This document shows, in pieces, positions 17,280 to 26,091 of a stretch of 36,812 nt of DNA; position 1 is the stretch's first letter, and each line of letters begins with the position of its first letter. The stretch covers positions 1 to 36,812 of the forward strand of contig NZ_WMLB01000014.1 of assembly GCF_009709675.1 (NCBI RefSeq), written 5' to 3'. The translations under genes and the position numbers were made by a program. Under the pieces are notes generated by a model. The model did no database searches. It was not told the origin of the DNA and was given only the letters and a program-made list of their open reading frames with translations. The DNA comes from Agromyces bracchium. GTDB lineage: Bacteria; Actinomycetota; Actinomycetes; Actinomycetales; Microbacteriaceae.

Positions 17280-18200
17280 TCAGACGCCACTCGCCTGGCG
17301 GGCGAGCTCGGCCGCGAGCGCGGCCGGGTCGCCGGCATCGACGACGGATGCCGCGGCGTACCGCTTGAACCACCCGACCTGCCGCCGGGCGTACGTCCGG
17401 GTCAGCGCCTGCGTCTCCGCGATCGCGTCGGCCTCGGCCATCCGCCCCTGCACCTGGGCGAGCGCCTGCGCGTAGCCGATCGCCTTGCGCGCGGTCACGC
17501 CGCGCTCGAGGCCCTTCGGGATGAGCCCGCGCACCTCATCGAGGAGCCCGGCCGCCCACATGCCCGCCGTGCGGGCGTCGAGGCGGGCGACGAGGTCGGC
17601 GCGGTCGGCGCGCAGGTGCACGATCCGGTGCGGGCGCCACGGCACCGGCTCGTCGGGCAGGCGTGCGGCCTTCGGCTCGCCGGTGAGCTCGATGACCTCG
17701 AGCGCGCGGACGATCCGACGGCCGTTCTGGGCGTCCACGCTCGCGGCGGTCTCCGCGTCCAGCTCGCGCAGGCGCCGGTGCATGAGGCCGGGCCCGACCT
17801 CCTCGAGCTCGGCTTCGAGGCGCGCCCTGATCGCGGCATCCGTACCGGGGAAGCGCAGGTCGTGGATGACGCTCGAGACGTACAGCCCCGAGCCGCCCGT
17901 GAGGAGCGCGACGCCGCCGCGACCCGCGATGTCGTCCACCACTCGCCGGGCCTCCGCCTGGTACGCGGCGACGGATGCCTCGTCGGTGACGTCGAGCACG
18001 TCGAGCAGGTGGTGCGGCACGCCCTCGCGTTCGTTCACGGGGAGCTTGGCGGTGCCGATGTCCATGCCGCGGTACAGCTGCATGGCGTCGGCGTTCACGA
18101 CCTCGGCGAGGCCGCCGCGTTCGGCGATCGCGTGCGCGAGGTCGAGCGCGAAGCGCGACTTGCCGGTGCCCGTGGCGCCGACCACCGCGATCAGCGTCAC
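17280..18200 (-). CDS. miaA: tRNA dimethylallyltransferase
   Basis: A 306-aa isopentenyltransferase adding a dimethylallyl group to A37 of tRNAs reading UNN codons. P-loop GATGTGKS (8-15), [15 protein letters not shown] (catalytic Asp), [14 protein letters not shown] and the C-terminal [13 protein letters not shown] are typical. The GTG start lies one nucleotide after the miaB stop, so the two enzymes of the same modification (i6A, then ms2i6A by MiaB) form one unit. Confidence 0.95.
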   Translation of the reverse strand: MTLIAVVGATGTGKSRFALDLAHAIAERGGLAEVVNADAMQLYRGMDIGTAKLPVNEREGVPHHLLDVLDVTDEASVAAYQAEARRVVDDIAGRGGVALLTGGSGLYVSSVIHDLRFPGTDAAIRARLEAELEEVGPGLMHRRLRELDAETAASVDAQNGRRIVRALEVIELTGEPKAARLPDEPVPWRPHRIVHLRADRADLVARLDARTAGMWAAGLLDEVRGLIPKGLERGVTARKAIGYAQALAQVQGRMAEADAIAETQALTRTYARRQVGWFKRYAAASVVDAGDPAALAAELARQASGV

Positions 18201-18201
18201 G

Positions 18202-19809
18202 TCAGCGCTGGCCGTCGGCGGGGTCGTAGATCGGCATGGTGCCGACGCCGGGGCTCGTGAGCGGCTCGCCGCCGACGCGCAGCGACGGCAGGCCGAGCGA
18301 GACGCGACCGCCGGCCGTTGCCGCGGCGCCGGGTGCGGCCGGCACGCCGCAGCTCTCGGCCTGCGCGCGGTCCCACGCGTCGCCGGCTCGCGTGCGTCGG
18401 ATGCGCAGCGGCGCGCCGTCGATCGAGTCGGCGAGGAGGTGGAACGGCGCGGCCTGCGTGATCTCGACCGAGACGACGTCGCCGGGTCGGGGCAGGTCGG
18501 AGCCCGGGGGCACCTCGAAGTGCACGAGGCGGCTGTCTTCTGCGCGACCGCTCAGGCGGTGCGTCTCGGCGTCCTTCTTGCCCTCGCCGGTGGAGACGAG
18601 CACTTCGACGGCCCGGCCGACGAGCTTCCGGTTCTCCTCCCACGAGATGCGCTCCTGGAGGGCGATGAGTCGCTCGTAGCGCTCCTGCACGACCTCCTTC
18701 GGCACCTGGTCCTCCATGGTGGCCGCGGGCGTGCCCGGGCGGATGGAGTACTGGAAGGTGAACGCGGATGCGAAGCGGGCGGCCTCGACGACGCGGAGGG
18801 TCTCCCGGAAGTCCTCCTCGGTCTCGCCGGGGAAGCCGACGATGATGTCGGTCGAGATCGCCGCGTTCGGGATCTTCGCACGCACGCGATCGAGGATGCC
18901 GAGGAATTTCTCGGACCGGTACGACCGTCGCATGGCCTTCAGGATGCGGTCGGAACCCGACTGCAGCGGCATGTGCAGCTGCGGCATCACGTTCGGCGTC
19001 TCGGCCATCGCGTCGATGACGTCGTCGGTGAACGCGGCGGGGTGCGGGCTCGTGAAGCGGATGCGCTCGAGGCCGTCGATGCCGCCCGCGGCGCGCAGGA
19101 GCTTGCCGAACGCCTGGCGGTCGCCGAACTCGACACCGTAGGAGTTGACGTTCTGGCCGAGGAGCGTCACCTCGACGGCCCCGTCGTCGACGAGCGCCTG
19201 CACCTCGGCGAGGACGTCGCCCGGCCGGCGGTCCTTCTCCTTGCCGCGGAGGGCGGGGACGATGCAGAAGGTGCAGGTGTTGTTGCAGCCGACCGAGATC
19301 GACACCCAGCCGGAGTACGTGGAGTCGCGCTTCGTGGGCAACGTGGATGGGAACACCTCGAGCGCGTCGAGGATCTCGAGCTGCGCCTCGTCATTGTGGC
19401 GCGCCCGCTCGAGCAGGCTCGGGAGCGAGCCCATGTTGTGCGTGCCGAAGACGACGTCGACCCACGGCGCCTTCTCGAGGATGACGTTCTTGTCCTTCTG
19501 GGCGAGGCAGCCGCCGACGGCGATCTGCATGCCCGCGTGGCGGCGCTTCACCCCGGCGAGGTGACCGAGGTTGCCGTAGAGCTTGTTGTCGGCGTTCTCG
19601 CGCACGGCGCACGTGTTGATCACGACGATGTCGGGCTCCGCGCCATCGGCCGGAACGTAGCCGGCCGCTTCGAGCGAGCCGCTCAGCCGCTCGGAGTCGT
19701 GCACGTTCATCTGGCACCCGAAGGTGCGGACCTCGTACGTACGGGGCGCGGCCGTCTCGGCGGCGACGGGCTCCGCGGCCGCGGGCATCGCCTCGTGAAT
19801 GGTGCTCAT
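18202..19809 (-). CDS. miaB: tRNA-2-methylthio-N6-dimethylallyladenosine synthase
   Basis: A 535-aa radical-SAM methylthiotransferase acting on the product of MiaA. The N-terminal auxiliary cluster cysteines are Cys32 (FGCQMN), Cys67 (NTCAVRE) and Cys101 (GGCLAQ); the radical-SAM triad is Cys175, 179 and 182 (CNNTCTFC). A TRAM domain spans about residues 390-465. The last ~70 residues, Ala/Gly-rich and ending in [13 protein letters not shown], are beyond the usual family end. TAGACT ends 9 nt before the ATG; no Shine-Dalgarno sequence is seen. recX lies 22 nt upstream. Confidence 0.95.
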   Translation of the reverse strand: MSTIHEAMPAAAEPVAAETAAPRTYEVRTFGCQMNVHDSERLSGSLEAAGYVPADGAEPDIVVINTCAVRENADNKLYGNLGHLAGVKRRHAGMQIAVGGCLAQKDKNVILEKAPWVDVVFGTHNMGSLPSLLERARHNDEAQLEILDALEVFPSTLPTKRDSTYSGWVSISVGCNNTCTFCIVPALRGKEKDRRPGDVLAEVQALVDDGAVEVTLLGQNVNSYGVEFGDRQAFGKLLRAAGGIDGLERIRFTSPHPAAFTDDVIDAMAETPNVMPQLHMPLQSGSDRILKAMRRSYRSEKFLGILDRVRAKIPNAAISTDIIVGFPGETEEDFRETLRVVEAARFASAFTFQYSIRPGTPAATMEDQVPKEVVQERYERLIALQERISWEENRKLVGRAVEVLVSTGEGKKDAETHRLSGRAEDSRLVHFEVPPGSDLPRPGDVVSVEITQAAPFHLLADSIDGAPLRIRRTRAGDAWDRAQAESCGVPAAPGAAATAGGRVSLGLPSLRVGGEPLTSPGVGTMPIYDPADGQR

Positions 19810-19818
19810 GATCGCACC

Positions 19819-19824
19819 AGTCTA
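19819..19824 (-). promoter_or_regulatory. Near-leaderless -10 of miaB
   Basis: TAGACT, 9 nt (GGTGCGATC), ATG. The sequence is shared with the dapF start region, but the ATG is 3 nt further away, giving a leader of about 0-3 nt. Confidence 0.5.
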
Positions 19825-19831
19825 CGATCCG

Positions 19832-20572
19832 TCACTCGGCGTCGTCGCCGTCGAGCGCGACGGCCACCGCGCGCCGGACGAGCTCGCTCCCGTACCCGCG
19901 CCGCATGAGGAAGGCCGACAGGCGGCGCTCGGCGACGTGCCGATCGAGCCCGGCCAGTTGCCGCGCACGGCGCTCGGCGATCACGAGCGCGTGCTCGAAC
20001 TCGACGTCGGGGTCGAGCGTGTCGACCGCTTCTCGCGCGAGCTCGTCGTCGATCCCGCGGCGACCGAGCTCGTGCAGGAGCGCACCGCTCCCTCGGCCGC
20101 GGCGCACGCCGTGGCTGTGCACGAGCTGCTCGGCCAGCCGACGATCGTCGAGGTAGCCGAGTCTCGCGTACCGCTCGATCCACTCCTCGACCTCGACCTC
20201 GTCGAGGCCGTGCTCGACGAGCGTCGCGCGCACCTCGGACACGGACAGCGACGAGCGACGCAACCGGGTGACGATCAGCCGGTCGATGCGGTCGTCGCGC
20301 TCGGGGCCGGTCTCGGGTTCATCAGGATCCGCCGACGGGACCCGTTCGGTCGCGAGGCCACGGAAGCCCGTGCTGCGACGCTGCGAGTCCGGCCGCGCGG
20401 CGCCCGGCCGCGCAGTGTCTCGATCGCGCCCGACGGGCGGTGCCGTGGGCGGCCCCGCCGCAGCGGGCGCCGTTCCCGGCCCGCGGCGGGCGGCCCCGTC
20501 GGATTCCTCCGACGGTGCCACCCACGGCAGGTAGGTGACCGGCGCGAGCCGCTCGTTCCGCTGATCGGTCAT
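19832..20572 (-). CDS. recX: Regulatory protein RecX
   Basis: A 246-aa RecX, longer than usual because of a ~95-residue Pro/Arg/Ala-rich N-terminal extension with no clear domain. From residue ~98 three-helix RecX repeats follow: IVTRLRRSSLSVSEVRATLVEHGL, WIERYARLGYLDDRRLAEQLV and the C-terminal RLSAFLMRRGYGSELVRRAV. RecX caps and limits RecA filaments. The ATG (MTDQRNERL) is 13 nt after the recA stop, the classical recA-recX pair, so SOS induction should raise both. The frame is open further 5' into recA and the longer start is rejected. Confidence 0.93.
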   Translation of the reverse strand: MTDQRNERLAPVTYLPWVAPSEESDGAARRGPGTAPAAAGPPTAPPVGRDRDTARPGAARPDSQRRSTGFRGLATERVPSADPDEPETGPERDDRIDRLIVTRLRRSSLSVSEVRATLVEHGLDEVEVEEWIERYARLGYLDDRRLAEQLVHSHGVRRGRGSGALLHELGRRGIDDELAREAVDTLDPDVEFEHALVIAERRARQLAGLDRHVAERRLSAFLMRRGYGSELVRRAVAVALDGDDAE

Positions 20573-20585
20573 CGGTGCCGCCGGC

Positions 20586-21653
<1,068 letters not shown>

Positions 21654-21843
21654 CGGTGCTCCTTCGTGGTGATGACGGCTGCCTCTAGGCTGTCGTTCCG
21701 CGTGCCAGGCCGTGACCCGGCACGTCTCGCGACAAGGCGTTTGCGGTGTGTTCCGACGCCTCCGACCGTACGGCCGGCCACCGACATCCGTCGCCCGAAG
21801 GCCTTGGCTGTGGATGGACGCGTCATCCCTCCTGCTGTTGAGG

Positions 21844-21849
21844 AGCCTA
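21844..21849 (-). promoter_or_regulatory. Candidate -10 of recA
   Basis: TAGGCT on the minus strand, 9 nt downstream of the SOS box edge; a -35 (CGAACA, 18-bp spacer) would overlap the box. The expected start is near 21838. Confidence 0.45.
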
Positions 21850-21858
21850 ACGCAGCAT

Positions 21859-21874
21859 CCGAACGCATGTTCGA
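21859..21874. promoter_or_regulatory. SOS box of recA
   Basis: CCGAACGCATGTTCGA matches the actinobacterial LexA operator TCGAAC-N4-GTTCGA at 11 of 12 positions. It lies about 205 bp upstream of the recA ATG and just 5' of the candidate -10. A weaker half-site (TCGAACGCGTCTTCGG) follows at 21891-21906. Confidence 0.85.
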
Positions 21875-21930
21875 TGCGCGCACCGGCGTGTCGAACGCGT
21901 CTTCGGACGCGGTCCGGGACACGCGACCGC

Positions 21931-22167
21931 CTATCGCGCGGGCCGTTCCCCCGGCTCGGGCCGACCGACGCCGTGGCGGCGCTCCTCCGGGACATCCGTC
22001 GCCGCGCACAGCGCGAACCACACGTCGCGCGGCGCGAGGCCCGCGGCGAGCGCCTCTCGCGCCGTGCGATTGCCGAGCTCGACGAGCACGAGGTCGTTCA
22101 CCACGACGTCCCCGTAGCCCGGACCGAACTCCTGCTCGACCGCGAGCGCGAACTCACTGCGCTTCAC
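21931..22167 (-). CDS. DUF3046 protein
   Basis: A 78-aa protein matching DUF3046, a small family found next to recA in Actinobacteria (Rv2738c position). It reads [42 protein letters not shown] with the typical [18 protein letters not shown] ending. GTG at 22167 is chosen because GGAGG lies 6 nt upstream; an ATG 4 nt further is out of frame. The C-terminal 11 residues are Pro/Gly/Arg-rich. Function unknown. It lies between clgR and the SOS promoter of recA. Confidence 0.88.
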   Translation of the reverse strand: MKRSEFALAVEQEFGPGYGDVVVNDLVLVELGNRTAREALAAGLAPRDVWFALCAATDVPEERRHGVGRPEPGERPAR

Positions 22168-22230
22168 CCATGACCTCCGGACGTGCGAACGGCCGGTCAC
22201 GAGGACCGGCCGTTCGAGTGGACCTGTGGA

Positions 22231-22545
22231 TCAGCGGACCATCATGTCCGCGTCGAACTCCGCCACCAGCTCGTCGGGGAGGCTGTCGGGCACTGCCGGG
22301 GTGTTGAGCCCCTCGAGCACCGCGATACGGTCGCCGACCTCGTGCATGATCACGGAGATGGGAGTGTCGAGCGCGTCCGCGACGGACGCGAGGATCTCGC
22401 TCGAGGCCTCCTTCTGGCCGCGCTCCACCTCGCTGAGGTAGCCGAGCGCGACGCTCGCCTTGCTGGCGACCTGGCGGAGGGTCCGGCCCTTCTGCAGGCG
22501 GAAGTCCCTCAGCACGTCGCCGATCTCCTGTCGAACCAGAACCAT
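22231..22545 (-). CDS. clgR: XRE-family regulator ClgR
   Basis: A 104-aa helix-turn-helix regulator. The HTH (about 8-62) carries LRDFRLQKGRTLRQVASKASVALGYLSEVERGQKEASSEILASVADAL, quoted here only as its family hallmark positions, and is highly conserved in ClgR. In Streptomyces, Corynebacterium and Mycobacterium ClgR activates clpP and other protease and repair genes. ATG at 22545 has GGGAGG 7 nt upstream. The C-terminus ends in DADMMVR; in Streptomyces ClgR a C-terminal degron makes it a Clp substrate. The conserved neighbour cinA is displaced 6 kb away by the tct/cit block. Confidence 0.92.
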   Translation of the reverse strand: MVLVRQEIGDVLRDFRLQKGRTLRQVASKASVALGYLSEVERGQKEASSEILASVADALDTPISVIMHEVGDRIAVLEGLNTPAVPDSLPDELVAEFDADMMVR

Positions 22546-22599
22546 CGGAACCTCCCTCGTCTCACCTTGCGACCCGACCGGGGCCGGCACGGGGAGGTC

Positions 22600-22605
22600 A
22601 GTCTA
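22600..22605 (-). promoter_or_regulatory. Candidate -10 of clgR
   Basis: TAGACT about 54 nt before the clgR ATG, giving a leader that contains GGGAGG. A second candidate, TAGGCT, lies at 22626-22631. Neither has an obvious -35. Confidence 0.4.
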
Positions 22606-22663
22606 GCGCCTCTTCCCGTTCACCGAGCCTACCGTTGGTCACTGGTGTTTTGCTCTGAACCCG

Positions 22664-22681
22664 ACACCTGTAACAGGGTGT
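22664..22681. promoter_or_regulatory. Inverted repeat after tctA, before clgR
   Basis: ACACC and GGTGT flank an 8-nt centre (TGTAACAG) 9 nt downstream of the tctA stop. It is too weak for a typical terminator and could be an operator for clgR or a regulator site. Confidence 0.3.
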
Positions 22682-22690
22682 TCACGTGGC

Positions 22691-24280
22691 CTATTCCCGG
22701 TCGCGCGCCGCCGAGTCGGCCGGAGCGTCCACACGGTCGACCGCCGCGATCGCGCCCGTCGGCACGAGCGTCGGCGACGCCTCGAGCCGCGCCTTCCGCC
22801 GCTTCAGCCAGATGCCCGTCACGATGATGACGGCGAGCGTCGTGTACGCGGCGATCGCGAACGGGCTGTGGATCAGGTAGGCGAGGTCGCCCTGGCTGAT
22901 CGCCATGGACTTGCGGAGCTGCTCCTCCGCCATCGGCCCGAGGATGCCGCCGACGACCATCGGGGCGACCGGGTATCCGTAACGGCGCATCAGGAACCCC
23001 ACGATCCCGACGACGAGCAGCGTGAGCGTGTCGAACACGTTGAAGTGCAACGCGTACGCCCCGAGCCCCGCGAATGCGAGGATGCCCGCGTAGAGATAGG
23101 GCCGCGGGATCCGCAGCACCTTCACCCACATGCCCACGAGCGGCAGGTTGAGCACGAGCAGCAGCACGTTGCCGATGTACAGGCTCGCGATGAGCGCCCA
23201 CACGAGCCCCGACTGGGTCTCGAACAGCAGCGGCCCCGGCCGGATGCCGTACGACTGGAACGCCGAGATGATGATCGCCGCGGTCGCGGTCGTGGGCAGG
23301 CCCAGCGTGAGCAGCGGCACGAGCACGCCGGCGGCGGCGGCGTTGTTCGCCGACTCGGGCCCCGCGACGCCCTCGATCGCACCGCGCCCGAACTGCGCGC
23401 GTGCACGGCCCTTCGCGAGTCGTCGCTCGGTGGCGTACGACAGGAACGTGGCGACATCCGCCCCGCCGGCCGGGATGGTGCCGATCGGGAATCCGATCGC
23501 GGTGCCTCGCAGCCACGGCTTCCACGAGCGGCGGACGTCGTCGCGGGTGAGCCAGCTGCGCCATCCGCGCGTCACCGGGATCACCCGCACCGGACCGTGG
23601 CGCAGACGTGAGGCGACGTAGAGCGTCTCGCCGAGCGCGAAGAGCCCAACCGCGATGAGCACGACGTCGATGCCGTCGGCGAGGCTCGGAACGCCGAGCG
23701 TGTAGCGCTGCTGGCCCGAGAGCACCTCGGTGCCCACGAGTCCGAGCATCAGGCCCAGGCCGAGCGAGACGAGGCCGCGCGGGATGCTCGAGCCGAGCAG
23801 CGCGCCGACGGTGAGGAAGGCGACGACGATGAGGGCGAAGTAGTCGGCCGGGCCGAGCTGGACGGCGAGCTTCGCGATGCCCGGGGCGAGGAAGGTCAGC
23901 AGGACGGTCGCGATGGTGCCTGCGACGAAGGACCCGATCGCCGCCGTGGCGAGGGCCGCCGCGCCCCGGCCGGCCTTCGCCATCCGGTTGCCCTCGAGCG
24001 CCGTGACGATCGAGGCCGACTCGCCCGGCGTGTTCAGCAGGATCGAGGTCGTCGACCCGCCGTACATGCCGCCGTAATAGATGCCCGCGAACAGGATGAG
24101 CGCGCCCGTCGGGTCGAGCGTGTACGTCAGGGGCAGGAGCAGGGCGACCGTCATGGCCGGACCGATGCCGGGCAGGACGCCGACCGCCGTGCCGATGAAC
24201 ACGCCGAAGAGCGCGATGAGGAGGTACTGGGGCTGCAGCGCGGTGGCGAAGCCCTCGAGCAGTGCAGTGAGGCTATCCAT
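22691..24280 (-). CDS. tctA: Tripartite tricarboxylate transporter, large permease TctA
   Basis: A 529-aa permease with about 11-12 membrane helices. TctA hallmarks are clear: [20 protein letters not shown] near residue 34, [20 protein letters not shown] near 68-88, and the second inverted-repeat signature [19 protein letters not shown] (here [16 protein letters not shown]) with [23 protein letters not shown]. It forms the transport channel with TctB and uses the lipoprotein TctC to deliver substrate, driven by an ion gradient. The ATG overlaps the tctB stop by 8 nt. The last ~25 residues are a charged cytosolic tail. Confidence 0.95.
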   Translation of the reverse strand: MDSLTALLEGFATALQPQYLLIALFGVFIGTAVGVLPGIGPAMTVALLLPLTYTLDPTGALILFAGIYYGGMYGGSTTSILLNTPGESASIVTALEGNRMAKAGRGAAALATAAIGSFVAGTIATVLLTFLAPGIAKLAVQLGPADYFALIVVAFLTVGALLGSSIPRGLVSLGLGLMLGLVGTEVLSGQQRYTLGVPSLADGIDVVLIAVGLFALGETLYVASRLRHGPVRVIPVTRGWRSWLTRDDVRRSWKPWLRGTAIGFPIGTIPAGGADVATFLSYATERRLAKGRARAQFGRGAIEGVAGPESANNAAAAGVLVPLLTLGLPTTATAAIIISAFQSYGIRPGPLLFETQSGLVWALIASLYIGNVLLLVLNLPLVGMWVKVLRIPRPYLYAGILAFAGLGAYALHFNVFDTLTLLVVGIVGFLMRRYGYPVAPMVVGGILGPMAEEQLRKSMAISQGDLAYLIHSPFAIAAYTTLAVIIVTGIWLKRRKARLEASPTLVPTGAIAAVDRVDAPADSAARDRE

Positions 24281-24863
24281 GGAAGATCGGGATCCAGTCG
24301 AGGAGCGGGCCTGCGGGCAGTGACAACCCGAGCCAGGCGCCGAAGACGAGTTGCGTGACGAGTCCGAGGCCGAGCCCGATGAGGAGCGCCATCCAGCAGC
24401 GCCTGGCGCCCAGTACGATCGCCGCCCCGGCGAACACCACCGCGACCGCGATGGGCCATCCGGCCCACTCGATGAGCACGAGCTGCGAGAGGAAGATCGC
24501 GACGAGCTTCGCGACGGTGAGCCAGTCGGTCGGGGCGTCGGGGTCGACGTCCTCGCCGTCGTCGGGCACGCCCCGGCGACCGCGTGCGATCTGCACGACG
24601 ACGGCGACGGATGCCGCGACGAGCAGCACCCCGACGGCGTACGGGAACGCCCGCGGCCCGAGCACGCTCGCCGAGCCGGGCGGCACCCGGATGAACCCCG
24701 CGCCGATGATCGCGTAGACGCCGAGCGCGGCGCTCACCACCGCGAAGGCGACCTCCCCCGCGAGACGACGCCCGGCGCGGCCGACGCCACCGGCGGGATC
24801 GGGCTGATCGGGGATTCCCCCCGGCGCGGTCGCGCCGAGGGGAACCGGGGTGGAGTCGGTCAC
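24273..24863 (-). CDS. tctB: Tripartite tricarboxylate transporter, small subunit TctB
   Basis: A 196-aa small permease subunit. After ~35 hydrophilic Pro/Gly-rich residues come helices near 40-60 ([20 protein letters not shown]), 70-90 ([20 protein letters not shown]), and a pair near 130-190. LGPRAFPY is the family's short conserved motif. The GTG start ([10 protein letters not shown]) overlaps the tctC stop (GTGA, 24860-24863), so subunits are translationally coupled in the order C-B-A. Confidence 0.92.
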   Translation of the reverse strand: MTDSTPVPLGATAPGGIPDQPDPAGGVGRAGRRLAGEVAFAVVSAALGVYAIIGAGFIRVPPGSASVLGPRAFPYAVGVLLVAASVAVVVQIARGRRGVPDDGEDVDPDAPTDWLTVAKLVAIFLSQLVLIEWAGWPIAVAVVFAGAAIVLGARRCWMALLIGLGLGLVTQLVFGAWLGLSLPAGPLLDWIPIFHG

Positions 24864-25927
24864 GGTGCGACCAGTCCGATCGTCTGGAGCGTCTGCGTCA
24901 CCTCGGCGATGTCGCCGTCGAGGAACTCGGTGAACTCGTCGCCCGTGAGGAACGCGTCGGCCCAGCCCTTCTCCTCGAGCGTGGCGGCCCATGCATCGGA
25001 GTCGTGCAGCTCGGTCACGAGGGCGCTCAGCGCCTCGGCGTCGGCCTCGTCGATGCCGCCGGGTGCGAGGAGCCCGCGCCAGTTCGTGAGGGTCACGTCG
25101 TAGCCCTCGTCGACGAGCGTGGGCGTGTCGGGCAGCAGTTCGACCGGCTCGGCCGACGAGACCGCGAGCGCGCGCAGCTCGCCCGCGGCGATCTGCTCGA
25201 CGAATTCGCCGACGCCCGAGATCCCGGCCTGCACGGTGTTGCCGAGGAGCATCGTCACGGCCTCGCCGCCGCCCGAGTTGGGGATGTAGTTCAGCGTCGT
25301 CGGGATGTCGGCCGGATCCACGCCCGCCTCCGTGAGCAGCATGCCCGCCAGGATGTGGTCGGCGCCGCCCGCCGACCCGCCCGTCACTGAGATCGCCGCG
25401 CCCTCGTCGACGATGGCGTCGACGAGATCCTCGGCCGACTCGTACGGCGAGGACGCCGGCACGACGAGGACGAGCGCCTCCTCGGTGAGCTTCGCGATGG
25501 GCGTCATGTCCTCGATGCGCACAGGCGAGGCGTTCGTCTCGACCGCGCCGACCATGACGAGGCCGGTGACCATGAGCGTGGCCGGGTCCTTCTCGTTGGC
25601 GAGCGAGGCGAGGCCGACCGTGCCGCCGGCACCGCCGATGTTCTGGACGGGCGCCGAGCCGACGAGACCCTCGTCGGTCATCACCTGCGCCAGGGCGCGG
25701 GCCGTCTGGTCCCAGCCGCCGCCCGGGTCGGCGGGGGCGATCAGGTTGACCGCGTCGAGGGATGCCGCGGCATCCGCCCCGTCACCGCCCGCGTTCGCGG
25801 TGGTGGCGCTGCATCCGGCGAGTCCGACCAGTGCGGTGACGCCGAGGCCCGCGAGCGCCGCGCGCGCGGCCGCGCTGCGGATCCGGTGAGGGGTGGCCGA
25901 GGGGGTCGGCCGGCTGTGTGATCGCAA
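24860..25927 (-). CDS. tctC: Tripartite tricarboxylate transporter, substrate-binding lipoprotein TctC
   Basis: A 355-aa extracytoplasmic solute-binding protein. A lipoprotein signal ends in the lipobox LAGC with Cys39. Mature features of TctC proteins: LIAPADPGGGWDQTAR, NIGGAGGTVGLASLA, TGGSAGGADHILAG and NYIPNSGGGEAVTMLLGN. The start is TTG at 25927, supported by the strong AAGGAGG 4-5 nt upstream; no ATG or GTG gives a proper signal peptide. The family binds citrate and other carboxylates; the actual ligand cannot be told from sequence. A perfect 16-bp GGATGCC palindrome lies inside the gene (25760-25775). Confidence 0.93.
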   Translation of the reverse strand: MRSHSRPTPSATPHRIRSAAARAALAGLGVTALVGLAGCSATTANAGGDGADAAASLDAVNLIAPADPGGGWDQTARALAQVMTDEGLVGSAPVQNIGGAGGTVGLASLANEKDPATLMVTGLVMVGAVETNASPVRIEDMTPIAKLTEEALVLVVPASSPYESAEDLVDAIVDEGAAISVTGGSAGGADHILAGMLLTEAGVDPADIPTTLNYIPNSGGGEAVTMLLGNTVQAGISGVGEFVEQIAAGELRALAVSSAEPVELLPDTPTLVDEGYDVTLTNWRGLLAPGGIDEADAEALSALVTELHDSDAWAATLEEKGWADAFLTGDEFTEFLDGDIAEVTQTLQTIGLVAP

Positions 25928-25961
25928 TGCTCCTCCTTGAGTGCCCGGCTCCGTCGCCGGG

Positions 25962-25975
25962 CCGACGATCGTCGG
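25962..25975. promoter_or_regulatory. 14-bp perfect palindrome in the tctC-citA spacer
   Basis: CCGACGATCGTCGG is a perfect palindrome 35-48 bp upstream of the tctC start. A candidate -10 (TACCGT, minus, near 25983-25988) lies just upstream, so this is a downstream operator or a leader hairpin. Confidence 0.5.
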
Positions 25976-26015
25976 TGCCGATGACGGTAGGTCGGCGCCG
26001 CCTCCCCGCGGAACG

Positions 26016-26069
26016 TTGCGGTCGTACGGGTCGTACTGGTCGTTGCGGTCGATTCGGTCGTATTGGTCA
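26016..26069. repeat. Six 9-bp tandem repeats upstream of the sensor kinase
   Basis: Six adjoining 9-mers: TTGCGGTCG, TACGGGTCG, TACTGGTCG, TTGCGGTCG, ATTCGGTCG, TATTGGTCA (general form TWNNGGTCG). They end 10 nt before the Shine-Dalgarno of citA and lie 89 bp from the tctC start. Spacing of 9 bp is close to one helical turn, fitting co-operative binding by the paired response regulator; this role is inference. Confidence 0.75.
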
Positions 26070-26091
26070 CAGCCGCGCGGGAGGTGGACGC

